A model generated the notes under the pieces. That model did not search any database and was not told where the DNA came from. It saw only the letters and a list, made by a program, of their open reading frames with translations. Below are positions 1 to 7,467 of a stretch of DNA of 64,000 nucleotides, piece after piece; position 1 is the first letter of the stretch; every line of letters begins with the position of its first letter. The DNA comes from CAYPNF01 sp964411985 (GTDB lineage: Bacteria; Verrucomicrobiota; Verrucomicrobiia; Limisphaerales; J093), in assembly GCA_964411985.1 (NCBI GenBank), contig CAYPNF010000002.1:62001-126000 (forward strand). The letters are read 5' to 3'. The position numbers and the translations under genes are program-made.

Positions 1-1274
1 GCTCCCAAGAGCGCGAAGCAGCCCATGAGCCCGAATCCAGCCGAATACCCGCCGATCATCAGTACCCGGCCGAATAGGACTCCTGACAGTACCCCGGCGA
101 GATATCCAAACCCGTCGACGAACCCGGCTACTGTCGCAGCGGATCCGCGTCCTTGCACCTCCAGGGCCAGTACCCCTGCTAAAAGGCTGTAAGGTCCGTA
201 AACCAGCAGGCCGATGAGACCGATCGTGGCGCTTGCAAGGAAGACGCCGCCACGGGCGAGGAACGGCAAGCTGAAAAGGAGGAGGCCCAAGGCACCCAGG
301 ATGCTACCAAGCAATGCAGGTCGCCTCCGAGGGGGGATCCTGCCAAATCCCCATCCGAGCAGGAGAATGCCGACCGTTCCGCAGACATCAAAGGGGGTCG
401 ACAACATGGCTGCCACACTGCTCGAAACCTCAGGTCCTCCCGAGGTTCGAAAATAGTCTACTGTCCAGAAATTGAATGTTTCCCGGATGAAAGTGAGCGC
501 AAAACTGAGACCCATGAGCACCTGAAAACCTCGATTCCGCACAATGTCTTTGATCGGGGAGGGGACCTCAGCGGACCGTATTCCGGTAGGAAGTGACTGA
601 GGATCTGGCGATGGTTCCTCATCTCGCCGGGTGGCATTCCTGGGCAGCACGGCGAGGGGGAGCACCAAGAGAGTGAGGAGCACCACGGACGGAATCCCCA
701 GTATCAGCCGCCAGTTGTCATGGGTTAGGCTGGCAACCAATCCGGCGAAAGCCATTGCGAGCGCCCCACCAAACACGTAACTCGAGGATAACCACCCTAA
801 AGCGAAAGGAAGCTTGCGAGGGGCGAACCATCCTGGGACGAGCTTGACCATGGCACCCCAACTCGCCGATCCCGCGAATCGGTTGGCGCTATACAGGACA
901 ACGAGTGATATCAACCCGGGGGCTAAAGCGCCAGCCAAGCCAAAGGCCGCCACCAAGCCCATGGAGGCTAAGAGGGACAGTCGCCCACCAACACGGTCTA
1001 CCAGGGGGCCGAGCACGATCTTGCCAAGGGCGTAGGCAATGGTGCTGATGCTGGCAATCCAGCCGACTTGGCTCTTGGAGATTCCCCACTCCTGCTGAAT
1101 CAAGGGTACCGCGACCGAGATGTTCTTGCGGCAGAGGTAAACCCCAATGTATGCGAGAACGAGGGTTCCCAGTAGACAATAGGGTTGTCGCAGCCACCGG
1201 ACCAGTGCATCCCCAAAGGGCGGTCTACTCACGACCCCCGGTCCTACTACTGCTTGGCATGCCGTATCCTGCAT
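1..1274 (-). CDS. MFS transporter, organophosphate antiporter (OPA)-like, 3' end missing
   Basis: An open frame runs from an ATG at 1274 off the left edge, with 424 codons visible and no stop. The protein is a string of hydrophobic helices. After helix 1 it has YLCRKNISVAVPLIQQEWG, and after helix 2 GKIVLGPLVDRVGGR, the DRxGGR loop of MFS carriers. The Arg-Lys-Asn after helix 1 and a later NRFAGSASWGAMVKLVPGWF-type helix resemble the GlpT/UhpT branch, so an organic phosphate or organic acid substrate is likely but not fixed. A hydrophilic loop rich in Arg, Asp and Pro lies at mid-protein, as in a 6+6 helix carrier. No gene adjoins it closely: about 950 bases of non-coding DNA separate it from the recombinase gene. 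If the tRNA scar at 4483-4535 is attR, this gene may ride on the same element. Family confidence is high; substrate is unknown. Confidence 0.85.
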   Translation of the reverse strand, partial: MQDTACQAVVGPGVVSRPPFGDALVRWLRQPYCLLGTLVLAYIGVYLCRKNISVAVPLIQQEWGISKSQVGWIASISTIAYALGKIVLGPLVDRVGGRLSLLASMGLVAAFGLAGALAPGLISLVVLYSANRFAGSASWGAMVKLVPGWFAPRKLPFALGWLSSSYVFGGALAMAFAGLVASLTHDNWRLILGIPSVVLLTLLVLPLAVLPRNATRRDEEPSPDPQSLPTGIRSAEVPSPIKDIVRNRGFQVLMGLSFALTFIRETFNFWTVDYFRTSGGPEVSSSVAAMLSTPFDVCGTVGILLLGWGFGRIPPRRRPALLGSILGALGLLLFSLPFLARGGVFLASATIGLIGLLVYGPYSLLAGVLALEVQGRGSAATVAGFVDGFGYLAGVLSGVLFGRVLMIGGYSAGFGLMGCFALLG

Positions 1275-2225
1275 AGTTAGGTGATGGCGCCTAGCTCAGT
1301 GTCCGGAAGAACTGACGGTCATGCTGCATTCTTGATCGTCCTGCACGGCACGAAGATCCCCCCTAGCTGTGTCGGCTAGGCGACAGGAGTGTTACAATTG
1401 AGTAGCGAATCTAAACAGCCCCGCGATCGCTCCTCCCGAAAAAACCTACGCCTTGCACTCGGTGCTTGGATTCGGAGCTAGAAAACATGGGCTCCCAGGG
1501 AGGCGGGCCTGGGTTCTAGCGGCCTGGACATCCCGGCGCACTTTTTCGCTGCGGCCCCCCTAGGGGGGAGGTGCTCTTCCTCTTCTTCTCTACTCGTTCA
1601 TTCTCTTGCATGTTGAAACTTTTCTATCATTGAAGTGTCAGCAGATTTCCGCCTTCCTCTCATGAACTTGTCGATAGCACAGGCAATATCGCCGCCACGT
1701 GGGAGCCCTCTATCATGCACTCCAGATCCCCTGGGATTGCTTAGTTCCCTTCATCGTCTTCGTTGGCCGATGTGAGTTTGATTCACCCCGTCCCTCTGGG
1801 GTGTGAAGTGGACCCCATCGTCTAGACCAAAACATGCGGAAGCTAAGTTGGCATTTCCGAGGGTCAGATCGGCTCTTGCTGTTCCTGTTTGTGATGCGTC
1901 GTTTCTCGCATCGTCTTCTCCCAAAAGAACCGAAAGAGGCCAGGGACCCGAGGCCATTGCTGGTCCCCTTTCGGCTCGTTGTTTTGCTATCCCAGTTTCA
2001 AGCTAGGGCGCAAGAGCCTCAGGACAGTCGTTACTCTTGAATCCCCCTTGGACGTTGCCTCAACAAGGCAGTGGACTCTTCTCTCGATAGGATTGCCTCG
2101 GGCCTTATCCCCGAGTCGCACAGTACACAAACACATCGCGCCGGCTCGCCCTCGATCGGTGAAGGCTAGCTGGCGAGGAATGCCCCTGGCAGGGCCTGCG
2201 CGTGTTTCAGGCCCGCTAAACCAGG
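1275..2225. other. Long intergenic stretch, no gene recognised
   Basis: About 950 bases between the transporter start and the recombinase stop. Reading frames here are short, overlap on both strands and have no recognisable motif. Small structures are visible: a CCCCCCTAGGGGGG palindrome near 1555-1568 followed by a pyrimidine-rich run, and GATGCG/CGCATC arms around 1890-1912. The stretch most likely holds eroded DNA and the regulatory region of the transporter. Confidence 0.5.
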
Positions 2226-3974
2226 CTAGATGTTCTCCTTGCGAAGGCGGCGGTAGAGGGAAGATTTCGAGCAATGGAGGCGAGCGGCGATTTCATCGCC
2301 GGTGAACTGGTCTTTGAGTTGGCGAAGTTCTTCGTTGGGAGGCCAGTGGAGCGTCGGTGGTCTGCCCCCTTTGGTGGGAATACTCGAAACTACCTCAACC
2401 TTAGGGCGGGCATCCTGCCAGATCAAGAGCGGATCGTAACCCAATATGCCCTGTCGAATGGCCAAGGCTGACGCAAAACCCTCTTTGGTCAAAAAGTAGG
2501 TCGTGTGGTGGGTTGAAACGACTCCTAGGCTTTGGAGGTCGGGTCGACTAGCCTTTGCAGGGATTCCGCTTGCCACCAGTTCCTCGCGGGTCGGATGGCG
2601 CAAGTATTTCTCCAACTCAAAAAACAACCTGGCGTCAGCTTGAGTGGATCGCTCTTTATAGTTCCCATGAATGACGTCAGGCGAATTGCCCGAGGTCAAC
2701 GCGGTCTCACTCTCGTTCCCAGTGTACGCCAGTTTGTAGCTGATTCCCGTGTGCCGCATGAGATCAGGCTGATATTTCACTTTTCGTTCGGTACTCTCAC
2801 TTTTGCAGGTCGAGCCGCTAGCGATGTCCTTCCCTATGTAGAAGCCCACCAACTTGCGCAACTTCCGCCAGCGCCTTACAAAATAACGCGGCACAAACGG
2901 GAAGCCCGCTTCTACGTAGGGCCGGATCAGGTTGGCCCACTCTGGAGGGATCGGGACGGTGCGGCGTGTTCGACACTTTCCCATTACGTAGAGATGACCG
3001 GGATCGCCCACTGCGCCGAACTGAATGGGCTGCTCGTGCAGAATCTCCAAGGCATCCCCGCCGAAGGTCTGACGGACGGCTTCCATGCGTGCCATTTCCG
3101 CAGGCCGCAGCGCCAGCACGGTTCCCAAAACGACGTATAAAAACAGACACCCGCCTTCATAATCTTGGGCTAGCTGGAGCAACCGTTTCGCACGCTTGAC
3201 GTCCATGATCTGGGGGACCGGGGACGGATCGGACTTTTCAGGCAGGTTAACTCCTAAGGTTGGATTGTGACCGCAATAACCTCGTTCGGGGTTCAGAGCC
3301 CATTCGAAAAACGCGGAGTAGAGCTTCAAATTCGAAACCCAGGTGCGATAATGGCGACCCCGCTTGACCAGAGGCAGCAGCATGGTGGCCGTCACCTCGT
3401 GCACTTGGATTCCTGGATGCGCCCGGAGCAGGCGGTGCAGCATGCTCTTGTGCCTGCTAAGGGTCGTGGGGCACCGGTCGCAAGCTTCCTTGTACTTCTG
3501 GTAGTCCGGAAGGGCCTCGCTGAAACGCTTGGGGTTGCGCACTGGCTTGTAATGCTCTTTCACATATGCGACAAGTTGGCGAAAAGTCCAAGGCCCTTCC
3601 TGGTCCCAGTCCGGGGCAGGTAAATGCAGCATATCGCGGTAGGCAATTTCGGCGTCGCGCAGGACCTCCACGCCTAGCTCGGTTTGCCGAAGTGCCATGC
3701 GCCCCTCAAGCTGTAGGTCTTCCTGGACTAGTTGGTCACGATAGTCACATGCCTCCTGCCAATTCTTGAACTTGCGCTTGCGGACACGCTCGCCGCCAGG
3801 ACGATATCCAAAGACCCTCCAGCGCCGCCCCCCAGGTAAGGCCTCGATGGTGTAAGGGTTCCCAGAGCTGCTGCCTCGATGGGCTTTGACTGGCTTGGGA
3901 GGTGGACCTTCCGGTGCAGGAGCACCAGAAACCGGGCAAGAATTTGGGCAAGGTTCGACGAAGTTTGTTTTCAT
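2226..3974 (-). CDS. Tyrosine recombinase (phage integrase family) with C-terminal HTH
   Basis: The protein has 582 residues. Its N-terminal part (about 40-90) resembles an integrase arm-binding domain, and a helical core-binding region covers about 130-240. The catalytic domain shows the box I Arg in TVLALRPAEMARM (R290), a beta-hairpin Lys in VMGKCRTRRTVPIP (K333), box II Arg in PDLMRHTGIS (R407, H408) and a likely nucleophile Tyr in GNSPDVIHGNYKE (Y439). The usual box II His is Asp404 and the usual Gly-His is Gly-Asn (N430), so the active site departs from the textbook pattern. About 140 residues follow, ending in a resolvase-like helix-turn-helix (GDEIAARLHCSKSSLYRRL, about 559-577). It is transcribed away from a truncated tRNA-Lys 500 bases off, as expected for the integrase of a tRNA-targeting element. 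Start at ATG 3974. Confidence 0.85.
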   Translation of the reverse strand: MKTNFVEPCPNSCPVSGAPAPEGPPPKPVKAHRGSSSGNPYTIEALPGGRRWRVFGYRPGGERVRKRKFKNWQEACDYRDQLVQEDLQLEGRMALRQTELGVEVLRDAEIAYRDMLHLPAPDWDQEGPWTFRQLVAYVKEHYKPVRNPKRFSEALPDYQKYKEACDRCPTTLSRHKSMLHRLLRAHPGIQVHEVTATMLLPLVKRGRHYRTWVSNLKLYSAFFEWALNPERGYCGHNPTLGVNLPEKSDPSPVPQIMDVKRAKRLLQLAQDYEGGCLFLYVVLGTVLALRPAEMARMEAVRQTFGGDALEILHEQPIQFGAVGDPGHLYVMGKCRTRRTVPIPPEWANLIRPYVEAGFPFVPRYFVRRWRKLRKLVGFYIGKDIASGSTCKSESTERKVKYQPDLMRHTGISYKLAYTGNESETALTSGNSPDVIHGNYKERSTQADARLFFELEKYLRHPTREELVASGIPAKASRPDLQSLGVVSTHHTTYFLTKEGFASALAIRQGILGYDPLLIWQDARPKVEVVSSIPTKGGRPPTLHWPPNEELRQLKDQFTGDEIAARLHCSKSSLYRRLRKENI

Positions 3975-4395
3975 AGCGGTTTTACAGGGGTGGTCTCACA
4001 ACTGACTCAGAGTGGTAAATGCGCCGTGAGGTTATGGGACTAACCGACGCAAATGTGTGGTTGGGAGGCAGGCTCAACTTGCTTGAGGAGCTACTTCGAA
4101 GCGTGAACCATTTCGGTCCGGTATCTACGTGCAAGGAAGTGAATCTACGTGAAAAGATCCGGCCAACTTTTCGGGCAATGGCATTCTCTTTCCGACAATG
4201 GTGTAATACCCTCCAGACGAACGAGGTGGGGACGGAGATTCGTCTTGTTGGATGGTCGTCGCGCGAACTTTTCAGGGTGCGGAAATGAGGAGCGATCCCG
4301 TCTGGGAACTTGGTGGAAACGGAATATTCACCCCTGGTTAGGGGCAGGACAGCGGTCCCTGCGCGTCGATTCAGTCGCCTGCTCATATGCCGATG
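3975..4395. other. Non-coding region upstream of the recombinase
   Basis: About 420 bases between the recombinase start and the repeat cluster at 4396. The reading frames are short and lack motifs. It should hold the recombinase promoter and, if the tRNA scar is an att site, the element end. Confidence 0.5.
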
Positions 4396-4428
4396 CAATG
4401 CCCATAATTTTGGGCATTTTGGGCATTG
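4396..4428. repeat. Cluster of TGGGCATT repeats, possible integrase arm-type sites
   Basis: CAATGCCCA (4396-4404) is the exact inverse of TGGGCATTG (4420-4428), with another TGGGCATT at 4411-4418 between them. Three copies of one 8-base word in 33 bases, two direct and one inverted, lie about 60 bases from the tRNA fragment and upstream of the recombinase gene. Clustered short repeats at this distance suit arm-type binding sites of a tyrosine recombinase or an operator for its promoter; the sequence alone does not say which. Confidence 0.5.
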
Positions 4429-4473
4429 GATTTCTCCAAAAGCCCTTATTTGCAGGGGTTTCTACCTCCGGAT

Positions 4474-4535
4474 GGGTCGAGGCCAACGGCCTTTTAAGCC
4501 GTTGGTCCTGGGTTCGAATCCCAGCCGACCCACCA
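4474..4535 (+). other. Truncated tRNA-Lys(TTT), probable attR of an integrated element
   Basis: The 3' half of a tRNA is intact. The anticodon stem is 4486-4490/4498-4502 with loop CTTTTAA and anticodon TTT (4493-4495). A 5-base variable region follows, then T-stem CTGGG/CCCAG with loop TTCGAAT (4508-4524), acceptor strand CCGACCC, discriminator A, and an encoded CCA ending at 4535. No D-arm precedes it: only about a dozen bases separate the anticodon stem from GGGTCGA (4474-4480), which would pair with six of the seven acceptor bases. The simplest reading is the 3' tRNA fragment left at the far end of an element that integrated into a tRNA-Lys gene. In that geometry the element lies to the left and a complete tRNA-Lys should sit beyond the window start. 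Confidence 0.7.
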
Positions 4536-4848
4536 CTTTCAACACCAAGTATATACCCACGAATCAAGCACTTACAAAGGCTTGTCTTGTGCCTTCGGCA
4601 ATGGTGTCTAATGGTGACAAATAGTCTCGAGGGGGAAGATATGTTGCAACTGTTTGCACCTGCTCAGCCCCTGTTTCTTGCCCTCTGGCCTCCCTGGTGG
4701 TGTCACCCCTCCCTTCAAGGCGGCATGACCGTCCCACCTCCCCACCATCAACCCGTCCGGGCAACCCGGGTGGGTTGATGCTTGCTTGGCGGCGGCCGTT
4801 CAACGCTCCTGCTCAGAGGCGCCGCGCCGTTGGTCTTTGGTTTAAGGT
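4536..4848. other. Non-coding stretch right of the tRNA fragment
   Basis: About 310 bases with no convincing gene. It contains the strong hairpin at 4746-4780 and, on the minus strand near 4795-4805, a GTTGAAC heptamer that matches an integron core site but lacks a clear partner arm. Confidence 0.45.
4746..4780. repeat. Perfect two-part hairpin
   Basis: CATCAACCC (4746-4754) pairs with GGGTTGATG (4772-4780). Inside, CCGGG (4757-4761) pairs with CCCGG (4765-4769) around a CAA loop, with a symmetric GT/GT internal loop between the stems. All 14 base pairs are perfect. There is no T-tract on either side, so it could be a factor-assisted terminator for the minus-strand gene ending at 4849, or a REP-like element. 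Confidence 0.55.
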
Positions 4849-5166
4849 TCAGGTGTCATCGCGGAGTTCGCTGCGTTCGGGTGGTTGGGCTGGATGTTCT
4901 CCTCCCCGTCTTATGCCGCGTCTGGCCATCACCACTAGGCAATGGAGAACCCAGCCAATCGTGATGGCGGGAAGTCCAAAACAAACACTAAACATGCAAA
5001 CGGCAAACAGTGACTCGAACAAATGATTCGGATACTGGACGAGAATAAGCCAAATGGCGGCTGGCATCATCCCGTTCCAAATCGGCAAGAACCACGGAAC
5101 GACGAGAAGCGCCAGCGAAATCCAAAACCACAATCGCCCCTCTGTTCTGAAGCGTGTGAGTGCCAT
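4849..5166 (-). CDS. Small membrane protein of unknown function
   Basis: The protein has 105 residues from ATG 5166 (MALTRFRTEG). A longer frame from GTG 5205 would run into the attC-like palindrome, so the internal ATG is preferred. After a short basic N-terminus there are about three hydrophobic segments: LWFWISLALLVVPWFLPIW, a middle Pro/Ala/Ile-rich stretch, and one containing CMFSVCFGLPAITIGWVL. The C-terminal tail is charged and rich in Arg, Glu and Pro. I do not recognise a family. It is on the same strand as the next two small genes and separated from its upstream neighbour by a palindromic stretch, so it may be an integron cassette gene. Existence as a gene is likely but not certain. 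Confidence 0.55.
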   Translation of the reverse strand: MALTRFRTEGRLWFWISLALLVVPWFLPIWNGMMPAAIWLILVQYPNHLFESLFAVCMFSVCFGLPAITIGWVLHCLVVMARRGIRRGGEHPAQPPERSELRDDT

Positions 5167-5193
5167 GGCAAAAAGTGCGCCGGCGAAGCCTAC

Positions 5194-5312
5194 GCCGTTA
5201 CTCACCGACCGCTGATGGGAACGGGCGCTGCCAGCGAATGCAGCGTCCGAAGAATCCGGCGCATCGAAACTGCATCGCTTGGCGGCATTTCGGTGCAGTG
5301 ACCTGGTTAGCT
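5194..5312 (-). repeat. Degenerate attC-like palindrome
   Basis: On the minus strand the stretch begins GCTAACC, which includes the TAA stop of the upstream gene. The outer arms TCACTGCACCGA and TCGGTGAGT pair in part, and inner arms around CAAGCGATGCAG and CTGCATTCGCTG pair well. About 119 bases long, it has the position and overall fold of an integron attC site, but its core end (GTAACGG) does not match GTTRRRY. It is a weaker candidate than the one at 5926-6021. Confidence 0.35.
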
Positions 5313-5921
5313 CCTCCCTGATGGGTGTCCAAACACTCGCACATACGCAGGAAACAAATGCCCAAACCGGCTGGTCGCAAACCTCTCTGCGTAGTCTTCA
5401 CCCTTGCTCGCACCCAGATGCTTCTGGTGAATGCGGTCATAGTGATGACCAAGCTCATGCATAAAGATGTGCAGTAGCATAAACGCCCGCGCCTGTGCCT
5501 CGGTAAAACGGCACGTGATGCAATCTTTCTGCCGATCATACGAGACGCCGAGCCTGTCAAAGATGTCTTGGTGACACCCGAAATACGCCTCGGTCAGATC
5601 CGTCCAGAGATCCTCTCTCCAAGCATGGAGATAGATCGCCCCAGTCTCCTCTCGATGGAAGAACTCGTAGAGACCATCACAACCATCGCTGGGCGCCGCC
5701 AACACGATGCGCTCCAAACGCTCGGAAAAGCGATCCCACTCCGGAAGGATGCCAATGAAGGCCTGCACGTCGCGCTTGCTGACCACATGACGGAATCCCC
5801 GACCTGGTGACTCTCGGTCCAGGACATATCCATCGTGTACAGTCGGCCGGTGGCGATTCTTACGCTGAACGCGTCCGTCCTTGACCTTCGTTGCGGTGCG
5901 CCTGTTGAACGAGGAGTGCAT
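5307..5921 (-). CDS. Zincin metallopeptidase-like protein
   Basis: The protein has 204 residues. The C-terminal half carries HELGHH (155-160), a full HExxH zinc motif, inside a hydrophobic helix (AFMLLHIFMHELGHHYDRI). A GEDYAERFA segment about 15-25 residues later could give the third, glutamate ligand, as in gluzincins or ImmA-type peptidases. The N-terminal 50 residues are basic and probably disordered. No signal peptide is seen, so it should act in the cytoplasm. Its start lies only 4 bases from the core of an attC-like site, and its stop lies inside a second, weaker palindrome, as expected for a mobile cassette. It could be a stress-response or toxin-type peptidase; the substrate is unknown. 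Confidence 0.65.
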   Translation of the reverse strand: MHSSFNRRTATKVKDGRVQRKNRHRPTVHDGYVLDRESPGRGFRHVVSKRDVQAFIGILPEWDRFSERLERIVLAAPSDGCDGLYEFFHREETGAIYLHAWREDLWTDLTEAYFGCHQDIFDRLGVSYDRQKDCITCRFTEAQARAFMLLHIFMHELGHHYDRIHQKHLGASKGEDYAERFATSRFGHLFPAYVRVFGHPSGRS

Positions 5922-5925
5922 GCAG

Positions 5926-6021
5926 GGCTAACGACCAAAGTGAGCGATGGCGGCGGCCCAAGGCGCTCGATTCGGCAGAAGGCGTCCGCCCGCCGCCATT
6001 CGCTCCACTGCCTGGTTCGCC
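5926..6021 (-). repeat. Integron attC-like recombination site
   Basis: This is a 96-base imperfect palindrome. On the minus strand it starts GGCGAACC and ends GGTCGTTAGCC. The two arms share AGTG, GAGCG and ATGGCGGCGG with a few unpaired bases and a variable centre of about 30 bases, the usual attC design. The ending GTTAGCC is close to the GTTRRRY core, and the left box GGCGAAC differs from its inverse by one base. It lies exactly between two minus-strand genes, 11 bases after one stop and 4 bases before the next start. Confidence 0.65.
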
Positions 6022-6031
6022 TTGTTCTTGT

Positions 6032-6586
6032 TCATGGTGTTTTGATGCCGAGGAGTTTCAGGGATTGAGTTACTGCATCTGCATCCGAGTTGCCGCCCAC
6101 CGCGGCGATGAGTCGGTCCTTCTCAGCCTGACGTAGCGGAGAGTCCTGAAAGCTCAGGAGCGCGTCTGGATTCCGGAAACGGACAAACCAAGGCTCACCC
6201 TGCTCAATGACGAAGCGGGCAAGGTCCTCGACGCATCTGTCATAGGTGCTACCTGTCTGAGCATTAAATCGGAGATGATACAGACAAGCCCGCAACCGGG
6301 TTGGATCACTGAAAGGGCCATTAAGGGCTGGAGCCTCGAACATGTCATTGAGGACCCGAATACTGAAATGCACCCGAAAATCGACCGAGTAGTTTATCGG
6401 CTTGCCGTATGTGCTGCCGGAACGATGCAGATGGACAAAATCCACCGTGTAGGGGTTTTTCCTAGTCCAAAACATCTTTTTGGTGCGAGCGAAACCAAAT
6501 GGCGCGATGCGCTCGCTGAACTCCCGACATGCTTTCTCAACGCCGTGCCGAACGACCTGTGTGGTGTCATCGGGGATAGGCTTCAT
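6032..6586 (-). CDS. DUF4304-like cytoplasmic protein
   Basis: The protein has 184 residues from ATG 6586. The N-terminal two thirds follow a pattern seen in DUF4304-type proteins: an amphipathic helix (EKACREFSERIAPFGFART), then a strand-rich stretch with FWTRKNPYTVDFVHLHRSGS and VDFRVHFSIRVLND, then a long helix before a Phe/Trp-rich segment. There is no signal peptide or membrane helix. DUF4304 proteins are common in accessory regions and sometimes occur beside polymorphic toxin or immunity genes; a role here cannot be assigned. Its stop is 11 bases from the attC-like site, and its start follows a GTTCGCC heptamer on the minus strand, consistent with a cassette. Family assignment is from pattern memory only. 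Confidence 0.55.
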   Translation of the reverse strand: MKPIPDDTTQVVRHGVEKACREFSERIAPFGFARTKKMFWTRKNPYTVDFVHLHRSGSTYGKPINYSVDFRVHFSIRVLNDMFEAPALNGPFSDPTRLRACLYHLRFNAQTGSTYDRCVEDLARFVIEQGEPWFVRFRNPDALLSFQDSPLRQAEKDRLIAAVGGNSDADAVTQSLKLLGIKTP

Positions 6587-6697
6587 ACTTCAGGCGAACA
6601 TTTGATTCAACGAACCAGCGGTTCGTATAATGAGCTTTCCTCTTTTTCAGCATAAGCCTCTTGAGATAAGGCGATTATAGGCCAAATGCGCTTGCGA

Positions 6698-7087
6698 TCA
6701 AGTCCGAACAAATGACTGCCCGCCGGTAACCACGACGAGGCCCATTTTTGCGCTGCGCGAGCAGGCGATCCCGTGAGTGTCCAAGAGGCTTTGCGGGTCG
6801 GGGGGCTGGAGGCTCGCTTGCGTTGCGGCTGCATCCTGAGGATCGCGCTCAAAACGGCTATGCCATTCCGCGCGGTTCTCTGGGGTGCCTGCGATCTGGC
6901 CGGAGGCGATGGCGGTCTGCACGGTCAGGGCGGCGAGGCTGCGCTTTGCGGCGGCGAGGGCCTCCTGATCGGCTTTGTCGGCCGCTGGCCGTCCTCCTTG
7001 GTAAACTCACTCCCGCCCTGTCGCTTGTCGCCTCCTCCGCCTGGCGACGCTGGACCGTCCTTAGCCGTAACAATCCAATGAAGAACA
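6698..7087 (-). pseudogene. Frameshifted phage Mu-type protease/scaffold (gpI-like) remnant
   Basis: The upstream frame reads WIVTAKDGPASPGGGGDKRQ then GSEFTKEDGQR. A one-step frame change leads into ADKADQEALAAAKRSLAALT and TAIASGQIAGTPENRAEWHS, then RFERDPQDAAATQASLQPP. An Ala/Lys helix, then a segment of the type VASGxI...W..RF..D, then a Leu-Pro end resembles the C-terminal part of Mu-like protease I or scaffold proteins. The upstream frame is broken and no start is visible. It reads as a decayed prophage fragment in accessory DNA; the family call is tentative. Confidence 0.4.
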
Positions 7088-7293
7088 GGAGTCAGCGGAG
7101 ACAGCAGAGATCGGGCTTGAGCGGTCTCACGATCGAGATGGACGTATCACTTTCACCGTCCAGTGAACGCTTGAACGGACCGCGAGGAGCGATTCTGACT
7201 CCGTCTGACGGCTCTGCTCTCTCTGCTGCCTCCTGTTCAACTGCATGGACACGGCTTAGGGATGCCCAACCGGGCGCATTGACGCCTCCCAGA

Positions 7294-7324
7294 GCGGCAG
7301 GCAAGGATCGGAATCGCCTGCCGC
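7294..7324. repeat. 9-bp inverted repeat hairpin
   Basis: GCGGCAGGC (7294-7302) and GCCTGCCGC (7316-7324) are perfect inverse copies around a 13-base loop. With no T-tract, it may be a REP-like element or a transcription roadblock before the secreted-protein genes. Confidence 0.45.
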
Positions 7325-7467
7325 GCCAAAGGGTGTGAGCGGCAAAGGCCACAGGCCTTCAGTCGCCCTTATTGCGGTGCTTCACTGGTCTACTGTCCGA
7401 CCCGCAGGGATTGACCGGCACCGCCCATGCTGGCAGGGTAGCACTCAGATCTAAGGGAATTGAAACC

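Larger units (their letters stand above)
6587..7467. other. Stretch between cassette-like genes and the secreted-protein block
   Basis: Apart from the phage-like remnant (6698-7087) and a hairpin (7294-7324) no gene is seen. A CGAACC-GCT-GGTTCG palindrome lies at 6610-6625, next to the cassette start. The remaining short frames overlap on both strands and look random. Confidence 0.45.

Noticed and set aside
1800..1830. TGTGAAGTGGACCCC, reminiscent of an IS3-family terminal repeat
   Set aside because: No partner repeat, no transposase trace and no target duplication were found nearby.
4310..4624. Small frames on both strands over the tRNA fragment (one giving GIRTQDQRLKRP)
   Set aside because: This peptide is the familiar false translation of a tRNA 3' half on the opposite strand, not a gene.
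6594..6626. Possible third attC next to the DUF4304-like gene start
   Set aside because: A GTTCGCC core-like end and CGAACC box exist, but the span is only about 33 bases and lacks the paired inner arms.
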